Notes: generated by a model from the letters alone, not told the origin. A DNA stretch of 64,000 bases from Homarus americanus (GCF_018991925.1 NW_024753828.1:3625999-3689998); one strand, 5' to 3'; counted from the stretch's first letter, positions 34,266-46,394 are shown. A program made the numbers and translations.

Positions 34266-34364
34266 CTTGTGTTGTCCCAGATGGTCCACGGTGCAGGCGA
34301 GGAGGCGTCACTTACCGACACCGTCACGTTCGTCACTGGCTCCAGGAACACTGGTGCCACATCT

Positions 34365-34592
34365 GTGAAGGAGAGACATCTGTTAGACACCTGTTAGGAC
34401 ACCTGTCAGACACCTGTTAAGACACCTGTTAAGACACTTGTTATACACCTGTTAAGAAACCTGTTAGACACCTGTAACCTGTTAACACACATAGACACCG
34501 TTGAGACACCTGTTGAGACACCTGTTAAGACACCTGTTAAAACACCTGTTAAGACAACTGTCAGACACCTGTAAGACGCATATCTGTTACTG
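34365..34592. repeat. 12-bp repeat (GACACCTGTTAA)
   Basis: About 18 units of GACACCTGTTAA/GACACCTGTCA, with CACCTG (an E-box) in each. Confidence 0.9.

Positions 34593-34641
<49 letters not shown>
34593..34641. repeat. (CA)n microsatellite at the 5' junction of LINE B
   Basis: About 24 CA dinucleotides ending directly at the LINE B start. Confidence 0.95.
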
Positions 34642-34643
<2 letters not shown>

Positions 34644-34976
34644 AAGCACTGGAAGGTTTGGCAGCGGACTACTGCACCACCCTCGTCATCGCCACCTCCT
34701 GCCACCTGCAGTCCCCACCCACCTCGCGCAGTCCGCCACTACAACAAAATACAGCCCATAGAGCCCCGCACCGATAGATATAAGAACAGCACCATCCCAT
34801 CTATTGTTAAAATAATAAACAACTCTGATTTATGTACTGTACAGCCCTGTAAATGTATTCAATGCATATTATATCATTATGTCTAAATCAAATGTAAGTC
34901 TGTATATTTTCAGCCACCAGCTGCAACTCTATTAATAAACCGCATTATTATTATTATATATTATTATTATTATTAC
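34642..34976 (+). mobile_element. LINE copy B: last ~335 bp
   Basis: It begins at CCAAGCACTGGAAGGTTTGG, matching copy A from about 13630, and runs to the shared 3' end GTATATTTTCAGCC, AATAAACC and (ATT)n. The coding part covers only the C-terminal tail and has small deletions. It is preceded by (CA)n and followed by ACACACAG. Confidence 0.88.
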
Positions 34977-34984
34977 ACACAGTA

Positions 34985-35410
34985 AAACTCAAGTATATTA
35001 ACCCCTCAACACACTTAACAAACTCAACCCACTCAACACCTCATCACACCACCTCAACCCCACTCATCACAATCACCCACTCATCACTTAACACACCACA
35101 CTCATCACATAACACGCCCACCCCTCAACGCACCCACCCTCATCACACTAACAAACTCAACCCACTCCAACACCTCATCACACCCACCCCTCAACACACT
35201 CAACACACCCACCTCACTTAACACACCCACCCCTCACCACACCTCATCACTTAACAAACTTAACCTCATCACACCCACCTCAACACGCCCACCCTCATCA
35301 CATAACTCAACACATAACACCCACCTCCAACACTCACTCCCTCACCCCACTTAACACACTCAACACATAACACACACTCAACACACTTCACACTGCACTC
35401 AATACACTCA
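34985..35410. repeat. CACTCAACACACCCACC-type repeat
   Basis: Irregular units mixing CTCATCACA, CTCAACACA and CTTAACACA. Confidence 0.88.
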
Positions 35411-35439
35411 CTCTCACACCAACCAAGCTCTTAGCTCCA

Positions 35440-36200
35440 ACCTCTCCCCCACACCACTACCTCCTCCCCACCACCACACTACCCCCCACCACACTATCCC
35501 TACCCCACCACCCACACTACTTTTCTCCCCACACTACACTATCCCCCACCCCACCACCACCACCACACTATCCCCACCCCACCACACCATTTTCTCCCCA
35601 CCACTACACTCCCCACCCCACCCCACCACCACACCCCCCTCCCCCACCACCACACCTCCCACCACCACACTACCCCCACCCCACCACCACACTACCCCTA
35701 CCCCCACCACCACACTACCCCCACCCCCACCACCACACCACCCCCCACCCCTACCACACCACCCCACCCCACCACACCCTCCCCACCACACTACCCCACA
35801 CCACCCTCCCCCACCACACCACCCCCCCTCCCCAGCACACACCCCCAACACACCTCCCCAACACACCCCACCACACCACCCCCACCCCACCACCACACCC
35901 CCCACCCCACCACCACACCACCCCCTCACCCCACCACACCACTCCCTCACACCCCACCACCACACTCCCCACCACACCCTCCCCACTACCCCCTCCCCAC
36001 CACACTCACCCCTCCCCAGCACACACCCCCACACACACCCTCCCACACACCCTCCCCAACACACTCCCCTCACCCCACCACACTCCCCCTCCCCCACCAC
36101 ACCACACACCCTCCCAACACACTACCCCGTCACCCCACCACACTACCTCACCCCCACCACCACACTACCCCACCCACCACACACCCTCCCCACCACCTCT
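35440..36200. repeat. C-rich minisatellite (CCCCACCACCACACTACCC)
   Basis: About 45 degenerate units of CCACCACACTACCCCCACC. The complementary strand is G-rich. The long minus-strand Gly/Val/Trp frames are artefacts. Confidence 0.92.
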
Positions 36201-36598
36201 CCTCCTCAGACCAACAGAAGCTGTGTCTCCCACCATTCAGTAGGTCTCCGCCTGATGCTCAACTGACAACATACCTTTAAATTTCATGACTAAAAATCCA
36301 CTTTAAAATTCACAATCAAACATTTTGATATAGTGAACAAGTAATACTCTGTCAATTGAACAACTACTGGATATGAACCAAAGTTTTGGGGTATTTTATT
36401 TGTTCAATATTCGTCAGTTTTGAACAATGAACATGTTTAACGTCTATGATATTTGTCATCAGAATATAGTGTTCCTGCTCACTTATGAACATTTGCCTCG
36501 GTAGTTGAACACTTTGAACACGCCTTTTCAACTGTGAACACTCAGTCAGGTGATAGAAGAATAAAATTAGGGAAGACACTGACATGATATAGAGAGAA
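36201..36598. other. AT-rich unique gap
   Basis: No recognisable feature. Confidence 0.5.
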
Positions 36599-36613
36599 CA
36601 CACACACAAACAT

Positions 36614-36666
<53 letters not shown>
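36599..36666. repeat. (CA)n microsatellite
   Basis: CA dinucleotides with AAAC interruptions. Confidence 0.93.
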
Positions 36667-36668
<2 letters not shown>

Positions 36669-36849
36669 AGACGAGGTGACTTCCACAAGTGTTCCAGCAC
36701 CTATATGTGTAAGGCAACACCTGGTGTAAGTCAGGATCCCCCTCAACTCTTCACTGGGGCATTTAGTGATGAGGTTAGGTTAGGGTTAGGTTAGGTTAGA
36801 GGTGAGGAGTCGACCAGCAGTAGGTATTGGTGGTGAGTCAATCAACTGC

Positions 36850-37175
36850 CCTGGTGGTGTGGGAGGGGAGGCAGGGGGGGGGAGGAGGGAGGGGAGGCAG
36901 CAGGGGGTGAGGTGGGGAGGGAGGCAGCAGGGGAGGGGGGGAGGTGGAGGGAGGCAGGGGTGGGGAGGTGGAGGAGGCAGGGGGTGGGGGGGAGAGGGGG
37001 AGGGAGGCAGCAGGGGGTGGGGGAGGGAGGGAGGCAGGGGGGTGGGGTGGGAGGGAGGGAGGCAGCAGGGGGGTGGGGGTGGAGGTGAGGGAGGCAGCAG
37101 GGGGTGGGGGAGGTGAGGAGGGCAGCAGGGGTGGGGGAGGTGGAGGGAGGCAGGGGGGTGGGGAGGTGAGGGAGG
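36850..37175. repeat. G-rich minisatellite (GGAGGCAGCAGGGGGTGGGG)
   Basis: About 15 units of GGGAGGCAGCAGGGGGTGGG. A short TTAGG run precedes it at 36773-36800. Confidence 0.9.
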
Positions 37176-37259
37176 CTAGATACATCAATTTACTGGGCAT
37201 CAATCATGGAGTTTGTGGAAGAGGGCGGCCTAATCCTAGGCCCGGTCTGCAGCTATGCT

Positions 37260-37366
37260 GAGGGAGGGAGGGTAGTGAGTGGGAGGGAGGGTAGTGAGTG
37301 GGAGGGAGGGTAGTGAGTGGGAGGGGTGGGGTAGTGAGGGGAGGGGCGGGGTAGTGAGGGGGTGAA
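37260..37366. repeat. 20-bp G-rich repeat (GAGGGTAGTGAGTGGGAGG)
   Basis: Five units of GGGAGGGAGGGTAGTGAGTG. Confidence 0.9.
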
Positions 37367-37408
37367 GTATGGTAAACAGAGTGGAAGAAAACAGCGAATA
37401 AAGGATAA

Positions 37409-37436
37409 TAATAAAAACAATAATAATAATAATAAT

Positions 37437-37498
<62 letters not shown>

Positions 37499-37543
37499 TA
37501 ATAACAAAAATAAAAATAAAAATAATAATAATAAAAATAAAAA

Positions 37544-37638
<95 letters not shown>
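37409..37638. repeat. (AAT)n microsatellite
   Basis: About 75 units of ATA/AAT with AAA interruptions. The poly-Asn, poly-Ile, poly-Leu and poly-Tyr frames are artefacts. On the minus strand it reads (ATT)n and could be a decayed LINE tail. Confidence 0.96.
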
Positions 37639-37639
37639 G

Positions 37640-38812
37640 CAGCCAGATATGGGATGGGGAGACCCCTTGTAATACACAATAAACTAAGGGAAAGGTGTGA
37701 CCCATCTCACTTTTAACCAACAATCATTAATGTCATGTTTAGCCCTGAAACTCCCTTATAGAACTGATCAATAAATCTGTATGATACTTTCAGACGGTTT
37801 AAGGCGTTGACAATGACAGATCCTCAGCTTATACACAAACGATTACCTTATAATCTGACCCAAGTATATTAACCATTATCTTCTTCAATAACACGAAGGT
37901 AATCTAACCAGTGATGTGAGACTGTATTTTTGTAGGTAATTATAACACCAGTAACTAAATAAAACTACAGATACCTATGAAATAATCTGATGACAATTAT
38001 AAATTATCTTGTACCTGAAAAAAGAAAAAATTTACGTGACAACCTTCACAGTTCTATACATCTCTTTATCAATCATAACATCGTGTAAAATAAATAAACT
38101 CGTATCTGAAATCATGACTCCCACCCATATACCCAAACACCGAACGCCTCACGTTAAGTTGATGCTTCCTAACAAAATGATTCTTTCCGTGGGATGTAAC
38201 ACCAAGAGCCGTGACGCTGAATGGAAAAAAAAAAAAACTAACGATGATAAGTTGGCAAAAATATCACCAGCCAAAGAAACATCGTCATCCAAGTGAGAAA
38301 AATAGTAAAGTACACAGACTGTTGAGACTGACCACCTCGAGGATCGTGTAGGGTAAATATAAAATGAACTGGCTGGTGTGCAGACAAGCATGAGTTCGTA
38401 AAAATAACTAGAAGTTTTGTTTTTTTTTATACATTCTCACGGAGGTACGTATAACATTACCTTTGATCAGTACACTACCTGTCAGTACGTACGTTAGCGA
38501 GTAGAATATATTAAGACATTAAGTTTGTGGTCAAGGTGTTAGACGATCGCTGGTTGAAAACGATCCACCACACAACAAAAAGATTAGTTCTAGTATTTAC
38601 CACAAACACACCCAAAAAGTATTCCATTAGAGCATTTATAAGTGAGTATCATCATTTAATACCATGTAAATCAGTTAAGACATTGTATATATGATGTTTA
38701 TGATGACTAGAAGTAAAGCGACACTACCTCAGTTCCTCACCCAAACACTACACCTTCGGCAGGAGCGACGGTGTTGTTCTCAAGACACTGCCTGGGACAC
38801 CTACAGCAGCCG

Positions 38813-38814
<2 letters not shown>
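37640..38814. other. AT-rich unique region, 1.2 kb
   Basis: Repeat-free apart from short A or T runs. The frames at 38009-38296 (+) and 38149-38391 (-) overlap on opposite strands and match nothing I recognise. Confidence 0.45.

Positions 38815-38883
<69 letters not shown>
38815..38883. repeat. (CA)n microsatellite
   Basis: About 33 CA dinucleotides. Confidence 0.96.
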
Positions 38884-38885
<2 letters not shown>

Positions 38886-38955
38886 CATGCACTCCCAACA
38901 CTCACTCACTTGTCTAAGACTCTTATAATTTAGGGGAAATGTTCTATTCTAGTAG

Positions 38956-38960
<5 letters not shown>

Positions 38961-39005
<45 letters not shown>
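38961..39005. repeat. (GT)n microsatellite
   Basis: About 22 GT dinucleotides, in inverted relation to the (CA)n 80 bases upstream. Confidence 0.96.
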
Positions 39006-39008
<3 letters not shown>

Positions 39009-39044
39009 GCCAAGAGGGTATGGCCTAGCATGGGAGAATGTGGC

Positions 39045-39335
39045 TTGAAAAGGAATGTGGACTAACAGGGGAGGGTGTGACCTAACAGGGAGGGTGTAAC
39101 CTAAGACGGAGACTGTGACCTAACAAGGGATGATGTGGTGTGGCAGGGGAGGGTGTGACCTAAGACAGAGAGTGTGACCTAACAAGGGATGATGTGGTGT
39201 GGCAGAGGAGGGTGTGACCTAAGACAGAGAGTGTGATCTAACGGGGAGGGTGTGGTCTGGCAGGGGAGGGTGTGACCTAAGACAGAGAGTGTGATCTAAC
39301 GGGGAGGGTGTGGTCTGGCAGGGTCGCGGCCACAG
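39045..39335. repeat. ~60-bp compound repeat (GGGTGTGACCTAAGACAGAG)
   Basis: Four longer units combine GGGGAGGGTGTGACCTAAGA, CAGAGAGTGTGACCTAAC and GGGATGATGTGGTGTGGCA or its GGTGTGGTCTGGCA variant. This is a higher-order form of a simple ~20-base motif. Confidence 0.85.
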
Positions 39336-39397
39336 TCTAGCAGCAAGAGGCAGCGGCAACTCGTGAATATATAATGGGAACACCAGGTACTCCTCCC

Positions 39398-39535
39398 ACC
39401 CCTTCCCTCCCTCCCTCCTTCCCTCCCTCCCTCCTTCCCTTCCTACCTCTCTCCCTCCCTACCTCCTTCCCTCCCTCTCCACCCTCCCTCCTTCCCCCTC
39501 TCCACCCCCCCTCCTTCCTTCCTCCCTCCACCATT
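39398..39535. repeat. (CCCT/CCTT)n tract
   Basis: Pyrimidine-rich CCCTCCCTCCTT repeats. Confidence 0.88.
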
Positions 39536-39554
39536 GCTTCCTATGATGCTGAGA

Positions 39555-40115
39555 AGTGAGAGTGAAGGAGGGTCGGGGGAGAGGGAGGGGGGGAGGGGAG
39601 GGGGGAGGGGAGGGTAGAGTTAAGTGAGGGAGAGTGAGGTGGGATGTCAGTAAAGTTGAGGGAGGAGGAAAGGAAAATAAAGGAAGATAAGGAATGGGGG
39701 AGAAGGAAGGAAGGAAGGAGATGGGAGGTGAGTTGGTGGGGCAAAGGAGAAGAAAGGGGAAGGGAGGGTAATAGAGAATAAAGTGAAGGACAAAGAAAGG
39801 GAAGAGAGAGTGATTTAGAAGGGAAGGAAAAAAAGAGGGCTAGAGAAAGGGAGGGAAGGATAAGTAAAAGAGGAAAAGAAAGAACGGAAGTACAGAAGAG
39901 GGAAGAGAAGGAGACAGGAAATAGAAATAAGAGAGGGAGGAGGGGGTGAGGAATAGGAACGGAGGAGATAGGAACAAGAGAGAGGGGGAATTGAGAAGCT
40001 AGAGGCGCGGATAAGAAGATGGAATGGGGATGAAGAGAGATAAGGGAAGGGCAAGAGGAAAGGGAAGGAGAGGGGAAAGAGGGAGAGAAGAGCCATTTGG
40101 AAGGGAAGGAGGGAT
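39555..40115. repeat. Purine-rich low-complexity region
   Basis: GGGGGAGGGGAGG at the left, then irregular GGAAAGAGAG for 500 bases. Confidence 0.8.
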
Positions 40116-40282
40116 AGCAGTAGTATGCCTCCGTCTGCTACCCCTTCAGGAGGCGGTAATCCAAGAAGACTCTCCACTGCACGTACCTGGGGCTTCCCGC
40201 AGGTAGGTCAGTTCACATTAATGAGTCGTGTTTACCTGTGCGGGTCGTAAAGGGTCGATGGAATACGTCGGGTCAGTGGTTT

Positions 40283-40285
<3 letters not shown>

Positions 40286-40332
<47 letters not shown>
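40286..40332. repeat. (GT)n microsatellite
   Basis: About 23 GT dinucleotides. Confidence 0.96.
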
Positions 40333-40333
<1 letters not shown>

Positions 40334-40620
40334 CGCCCCAGACTCTGGCCACAAGTCCCCAATCTGGTTATGCAACACCACCTGGAATTTACCTGATGGT
40401 TCCACGCTCCAGGTAATGCTCCCACTGATTGTCTGATTGATGTTTTGGGTATTGCACCTTGTCATGCTCCATATGTCACTCCCAGTAATGCTCCGGTGGT
40501 GTCTCAAGTAATACTCCAGTGATATATCAAGTAATGCTTCAGTGATACTTCAAGGAAATGCTCCAGTGGCAGTTGTAACAATGCTCCGGTAATGCTCAAA
40601 ATCTAGTTTATATAACGCTC
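40333..40620. repeat. Degenerate ~22-bp repeat (TAATGCTCCAGTGATA)
   Basis: Diverged units of AATGCTCCAGTGATACTTCA from about 40410 to 40610, probably an old minisatellite. Confidence 0.6.
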
Positions 40621-42180
40621 CACGAGGGTTTTGTAAATTATTGTATATATTATTCTTAGTGTGGGATTTATAAACGACTTAAGATTGAATTCTAAATTAA
40701 AAGTTGTGTATTCTCTTCAACTCCCCGAAGGTAGAGTGGGAGGTGCCCTTGGTGTGTGCTGGTGTTGTGGTGGTGGTGGTGAAACAGGAAGTTGGTTGTT
40801 CTTGGGATTGTGGTTGTTTTAGTCAAGCTGGTGGTGAATGTTTTATCTTTCCGTCCAGTTAATACCCCGGGGGAGAGTTATGTTTGGTTTAACCTCAAGA
40901 AACTTTAGTAGTGAAGTTTATTAAAGCAAAGTAACATACACATTCACATTATCTCAATCTGGAAATCACAGGTGAGGTTTTATGATCAATATTACCATCT
41001 TCACCTGTAAATCTATAATGGTGGTAGGTATCAGCTATGAAAAACGAACATACCTGTAGTCCCTTTTCCCAGGTATAGATGATAACTTGGTCAGGACGCT
41101 TCATAGATTCAGTGGATCTCGTGGGAGGAGGTTGTCACTTTCTGTTGGGGGGCTGTGTTGACGCCTCTGGAGATGGTGTGTGTAGGGAGTCAGGTTCTGG
41201 TGTCAACAGGTGAGGCGGTGAAGACTACTGCTCCACTCTTGTATTCATTGTGGATAAAGGTTGTAAGGTGAAGAGTTAATGTAAATTGTAAAACGGTTTT
41301 AAGGGTTTAGATGATGTTTAGATGATAATGTGTAACAGCCAAAGGAGGGAGTGTGCAGAATATGGGGTGTGGTGTGGTGGGGTGGGATGGGGTGTGGTCG
41401 GTTACGTGAAGACTGGCAATCTTGTGTTACAATTGTCGTTCGTTGAGAAGGTTGCCGCCTCGCAGTCTTGAGAATCCTAAATTCGTGTTGTCTTGGTTCC
41501 TGCAGTGTAGCAGATCCTCGGCTTGACTCCTCTCTCTCGTGGTAGTGAGGCGGTGAAGTGTTGCCAACTTCGATGGCTCTGATTCCGACCATCTTTCTTT
41601 CTCAAAGGTCAGAGGAACGCGCCGGAGAAGAAAGACATAATTGACTCGAAAATATCGCCACCCAAACAGTGAGACGCAGCACTGAGAGACGTTGCCTGCG
41701 GACCACCACCTATGGGGCCAGGTGGGGGAGACATGGCAGCACTGAGTATTTGCTGCCTCCTTAAAGATTATGGCTTCCATGATGGTGGTGTTGGCGAGGA
41801 GATCACTCTAGCTGCTTGAGGCTCTTGGCGGGTGCTAGTTATGGGGGGGCGTGTGGCTTGGGGCTTGGCGGCCTCAAAATAACAACACGAACACCAGCAG
41901 CGGATACAGACGCCGTTTCGTTTTGTCCTTCAGAGCCCAAATGTAAAACTTAAAAGGATGATGACGAAGACGACGCCGAAGTCAAGGTGATGGTGACAAA
42001 AGGTCCTCCTGGTTTTCTTCGGAGACAAACGGACGAAAAATAACACCGTGTTCCTCGTCTGTGCACGGCGTAAAATTCGTCTTTTTTGTTATTTTTCGTC
42101 AGATATGAAACAAGAGGGACGGGAAGGGTGTGTGGGACAGTTTTATCTCCCTAACTGGATTTTCTTTTGTCCTTCATTCC
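40621..42180. other. Unique region, 1.5 kb, with a minus-strand frame of unknown nature
   Basis: A minus-strand frame at 41427-41780 (117 codons) begins with ATG in the context ATCATGG and has balanced composition (SPTWPHRWWSAGNVSQCCVS, FEKERWSESEPSKLATLHRL). I recognise no family. A second overlapping frame at 41299-41592 weakens the case for coding. It may be an exon, an LTR-element piece, or chance. Confidence 0.35.
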
Positions 42181-42664
42181 TCTCTTTATCCCTTTATATC
42201 CTCCTTTCCTTCCTTTCTCTCTCCCATCGTCTTCAATATTCACCTCCCTCTCTTCCACATTTCCACCCCTCCACATTCCTCTTCCAGGAAACTCCCTCTC
42301 GGTCTGTTCCTTCCCTCTCTCCCTTTCCACCTCTTCTCCATCACCCCGATCTCTTGCTACCTCTCCCTCCATCTTCCTTCTCCTCCCTCCTCCTCCTTCC
42401 TCTTCCTCCTCCTCCTCCAAGGAAAACCTGGAGCGCGTAAACAAGTTCACGTCCGGGCGAGATATATAACCCCTCCCTCTCCCCACTCCACCTCCCCTCC
42501 CTCTCCCCACTCCACCTCCCTCTCCCCTCCCTCTCCCACACCATCTTTCCTTCTTTCTCTCCTCTCCACCTTCTCTCCCCTCTCCACCTCCCTCATCATC
42601 TTCCCTTCCCTCTCCCCTTCTATTCTTCTCCTCTCAACATCCCCTTTCTTTTCCTTCTTCTTTC
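42181..42664. repeat. CT-rich low-complexity region
   Basis: Irregular CTCCCTCTCC and TTCCTTCTCC. The short block 42470-42540 repeats CTCCCCACTCCACCTCCC. Confidence 0.8.
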
Positions 42665-42679
42665 CTGTTGTTGGACCCG

Positions 42680-42704
42680 TAGAGAGAGAGAGAGAGAGAG
42701 AGAG
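42680..42704. repeat. (GA)n microsatellite
   Basis: Twelve GA dinucleotides. Confidence 0.93.
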
Positions 42705-42835
42705 ATATACACCTGTCCCTTCATTAACTATTAAGTCATGCTCCGCTACACTCATACTAAAGTAAATGAATAAAATGTTGGTAGTTTTTGTGGAGATAAG
42801 AGCAGACATGACAGCCACACACTGACAGACAGGTA

Positions 42836-42936
42836 CGCAGATATAGACAGATAGAGACAGACACAGACAGATAGAGACAGACACAGACAGATAGAGACAG
42901 ACACAGACAGATAGAGACAGACACAGACAGAGGGAC
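42836..42936. repeat. 20-bp repeat (CAGATAGAGACAGACACAGA)
   Basis: Five near-perfect units of CAGATAGAGACAGACACAGA. Confidence 0.93.
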
Positions 42937-43089
42937 AAAAATTAGACAAACATATTCCGATAATTAAATAAACAGATGGAATGTAGTTTTGTCCCCGGTG
43001 ATAACTGAGAGAGAGGCCAGGTATTAAGCATTAAGAGGCCACAGTCACAGCTGACGACCAGGCAGCAGTGTTTAGAGGTCAGCTGTGAA

Positions 43090-43285
43090 ACAACACTGCC
43101 TCTGTGTCCTCACCTCCCTAACCTCCCATTCTCCCCTCTCCTCCCCCCTCCTCTAACCTCCCTTCCATCCCCCTCTTCTCTTTCCCTCCTTAACCTCCCA
43201 TTCCATCCTCTCCTCCACCTCTCCCCTCCCCAAACATTCCATCCCCCCCTCTCCTCTCCCTCTAACCTCCCATTCCTGCTAAAAC
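43090..43285. repeat. CT-rich tract (TAACCTCCCATTC)
   Basis: Irregular CCCTCTCCTC with TAACCTCCCATTCC recurring four times. Confidence 0.75.
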
Positions 43286-43286
43286 A

Positions 43287-43535
43287 GGTGGGGAGCTGAG
43301 ACAGGGCTGGCTTGGGAAGGGGCAGCTAAAGCAGGTGGGAGGCTAAACAGGTGGGGCTAAAACAGGAGGGCTAAAAACAGGTGGGGCTAAAAACAGGAGG
43401 AGGCTACAAACAGGTGGGGCTAAAACAGGAGGGCTAAAACAGGTGGGAGGCTCAAAACAGGTGGGGCTAAACAGGAGAGGCTAAAACAGAATTGGGGACT
43501 TCTAAAACAGGTGGGGCACTAAAACAGGGTACGTA
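43287..43535. repeat. ~16-bp repeat (AAAACAGGTGGGGCT)
   Basis: About 14 units of CTAAAACAGGTGGGG or CTAAAACAGGAGGG. Confidence 0.88.
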
Positions 43536-43626
43536 TAGGGTTTAATTGTTACTCGTCAATCATTGGTTAACGAATTACCCAATCAGATGCCGTCGCAGGC
43601 TTGTCTATGGAACGGTATACTTTTTC

Positions 43627-43812
43627 GTTAGGTTAGGTTAGGTTAGGTTAGGTTGTGTTTGGTTAGGTTAGGTTAGGTTAGGTTAGGTTGTGTTTGGTTA
43701 GGTTAGGTTGTGTTTGGTTAGGTTAGGTTAGGTTAGGTTAGGTTGTGTTTCGTTAGGTTGTGTTAGGTTAGGTTAGGTTAGGTTAGGTTGTGTTTGATTA
43801 GGTTAGGTTGTA
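43627..43812. repeat. Interstitial TTAGG tract with TTGTGTTTGG variant
   Basis: TTAGG units interrupted six times by TTGTGTTTGG or similar, giving a higher-order pattern. Confidence 0.93.
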
Positions 43813-44028
43813 GACTGGATAATGGACTGACTGTTAGGTAGAGAACTGACTAGTTTTATACTGAAGTTCTGATTGATTTCTACACCTGAATGTTTACATT
43901 TTGTGGATACCTGATTGGGTGTGTGTTGACTGTGTGTTTGGCGGGAGAATCGTTTGTGTTGTTATAGTGATGGTAAATATTTGATGGAGTGGATAAAGTT
44001 TTAAGAAGATTACGTCCAGTTGTCTGTC

Positions 44029-44033
<5 letters not shown>

Positions 44034-44071
<38 letters not shown>
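44034..44071. repeat. (GT)n microsatellite
   Basis: About 19 GT dinucleotides. Confidence 0.95.
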
Positions 44072-44074
<3 letters not shown>

Positions 44075-44229
44075 CGCATTAGTCTCAGGGTCGAGCGTCA
44101 AATATTTCACACTTAAGTCGAGTGATTCAGATCAAATTGGACAAGCGGGTTGACGGTGGACTAAATAATTTAATTCTGGTGAAGGAAGGTCAAAGGTAAG
44201 GCAAGACTAGAGTGCCAGGTGAGGTCAGA

Positions 44230-44458
44230 GTTGTAAGTGGTGTGTGGTATTGGGGGTGGGGATGGCACTGGAGGGAGGGTGGCACTGGTGGTGTAGTACT
44301 GGGGTTTGTGGCACTGGGAGGGGTGTGGCATTGGGGGGTGGGTGATACTTGGGGTGTGCCACTGGGTAGGGTGTGGCACTGGGGGTGGGTGGCACTGAAG
44401 GGGTGGCAATGGGGTGGGCGGCACTGGGGTGGGTGGCACTGGGGGGTGACGGAGTAGT
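44230..44458. repeat. ~14-bp repeat (GGTGGCACTGGGG)
   Basis: About 14 units of GGGTGGCACTGGGG with GTGTGGCATTGG variants. Confidence 0.88.
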
Positions 44459-44459
44459 G

Positions 44460-45060
44460 CCAAAGATAGGTAGAGCCTTCATAACCACCACGAGTTTTAT
44501 AGTAGGTGAAACAGTTTCCTTAATTGCCTTGTTTGATGGAGAGTAGTTACGATGGTTCCTAAAATAGTGCCGTGTCAACTGTATCATGACTAACTACCGT
44601 TCAGTTTAGTTTGCTAAGGATTATCCCAGGTATCGTCTTAATCCGCTCGTTAACTGTGTTGTGATGCCAGTCAAAAATGTCAAGTTAAAATAAACATTTC
44701 CATTAAGGATTTTCTTCACAAGTTCAATAATCATGATTTCAACAAAACTCTTGTCTTTGAGATGTATTGTGTGAAAACCGCCCTTATGACCTCGGCACAT
44801 AAGGTCAATAATCATCACGTACATAAACAAGAAGTGCTGCTGCTGCTGCAACATGTTCCGGCAGGTAACGCCCTTATACAATCAGTCATAAGTGCTATAA
44901 TCAGATATCTGAAAAAAATCACAGTCGTCACAGAGGAGATGCCAATATGGCTCTTACACACCACACACAAAAGTGCTATAATTCAAGGCCTGGGGCAGCT
45001 GTATAGCCGCCTCATGGCCCGAGGCTGCTACACTGCTCCTGTAATTCCATGAATAAATTT
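44460..45060. other. Unique region, no assigned gene
   Basis: A 96-codon plus-strand frame at 44762-45052 contains a CTG run (LLLLQH) and matches nothing I recognise. It overlaps a minus-strand frame. No feature is supported. Confidence 0.4.
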
Positions 45061-45134
45061 GAATATTCAAAGATCGTTTTCTTTGCAGCCGAACAAAAGG
45101 CGTGGACCAGCGTCGACGACCCTACATTACCAAC

Positions 45135-45310
45135 GTCACGCTGGACCGGTACCCTGGTGAACCGGTACCCTGGTGGACCAGTACCCTGGTGGACCAGTAC
45201 CCTGGTGGACCAGTACCCAAGTGAATCAACGCCTCATCTCCACATAAGTAACGTCATGGTGGACCAACACTATGGTGGACCAACGCCATGTAGGAGTAAC
45301 TTCACAGTGG
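45135..45310. repeat. 15-bp repeat (GGACCAGTACCCTGG)
   Basis: Five tight units of TGGACCAGTACCCTGG and then degenerate ATGGTGGACCAACAC copies to the right. Confidence 0.88.
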
Positions 45311-45693
45311 CTCAAGGCCATGATGGACCAATTAGTTAATTTAACAACTTCTTTGACAAGAGTCGAGAACTATTTGGCTTAATCAGTGTAGTTAAGTCAG
45401 GTGTGAGCGCTGCCTGAGTCATTGCTTACTGCGGGTATGACGTTCATACATACGAGAGGAGGTCCGAGGTCTTGACACGTCACAAGTTTGGGGAATCAAT
45501 ATGGAGGAGCGAGTTGAAGATAAACTATATGAGCATGTGTTCAAGAGTCTCTGAGCTGGTGATGCAGTGGCTGAGGCAGACTGTAACTCTTTATCAGTGT
45601 CGTGCAACCATATAATCATACAGGGAGAGTATCACAGCGCCTACAGGTTGAGTGAGCCATTGTGGGCGCAGTTTCAGTAACCTAACCGATGTA

Positions 45694-45882
45694 CAGTCAC
45701 CCACAAAAGTCCTTCCTTCGCCTCTCCTCCTGAACCACGAACCCTAAGATTCAGACTTGTGAACCCGAAGCAGTAGACATTTACACATTATTCTGTCCAT
45801 TAATGCTTCAGATTCACGAGTCTGAATCTTAGGGTTTATGGTTCAGGAGGAGAGGCGAAGGAACGACTTTTGTGGGTGACTG
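45694..45882. mobile_element. Tc1/mariner-type MITE, 189 bp hairpin
   Basis: Terminal inverted repeats of about 75 bases (left from 45694, right ending 45882) begin CAGTCACCCACAAAAGTC and CAGTCACCCACAAAAGTC(G) respectively on opposite strands, with only a few mismatches. The element is flanked on both sides by TA (45692-45693 and 45883-45884), the target of Tc1/mariner transposases. CAGT at the tips and an AAAAGT motif fit that superfamily. The ~45-base interior has no coding capacity, so it depends on a transposase elsewhere. Confidence 0.88.
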
Positions 45883-45885
45883 TAC

Positions 45886-46390
45886 CTGTATAATGACCTG
45901 ATCCTGGCTACTGTTAGGTTAGGTTACTGTGGTCATTATATTCACCAGTAATATTACGGTCAGGATATCGTGTATTTTTTCCCCATCTTTTACACCACCT
46001 TTTGTTTCCCTCACCTGTAGGCATTTCAGAATTACTCGACTGATAGAGTATAAACCACTTTCTCCTGTATCACTGTTGTTTAGAAGCTCTCGTAAACAAC
46101 TCCCCTTGATTGTGCTCAGTTCACTGTCTAAACAACACACACACGCGAACAACACAACTAGAACGACACAATAGTTCAGTGGTTCTAGGTTCACTTAACA
46201 AGGTAGTGGGCAGGTATGAGTGTCCTTTGGCATATTCACCTGAACCCGAAAGTACATTAGCGACGGAGTGTACCGCTGGACCCGTGGGACGTGTACCGGG
46301 AACCCATGCGTGTTAACTTATATTGTCTTGACATTTAGGGTGAGTGGGGATGACAGCGGTGAGCTAAACCAGTAACACAACCCCAAGTCT
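45886..46390. other. Unique region
   Basis: No recognisable gene. Short opposite-strand frames at 45919-46194 are not convincing. Confidence 0.45.
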
Positions 46391-46394
46391 CAAC

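Noticed and set aside
37236..37723. Poly-Asn, poly-Ile, poly-Leu and poly-Tyr proteins
   Set aside because: All are frames of one (AAT)n microsatellite.
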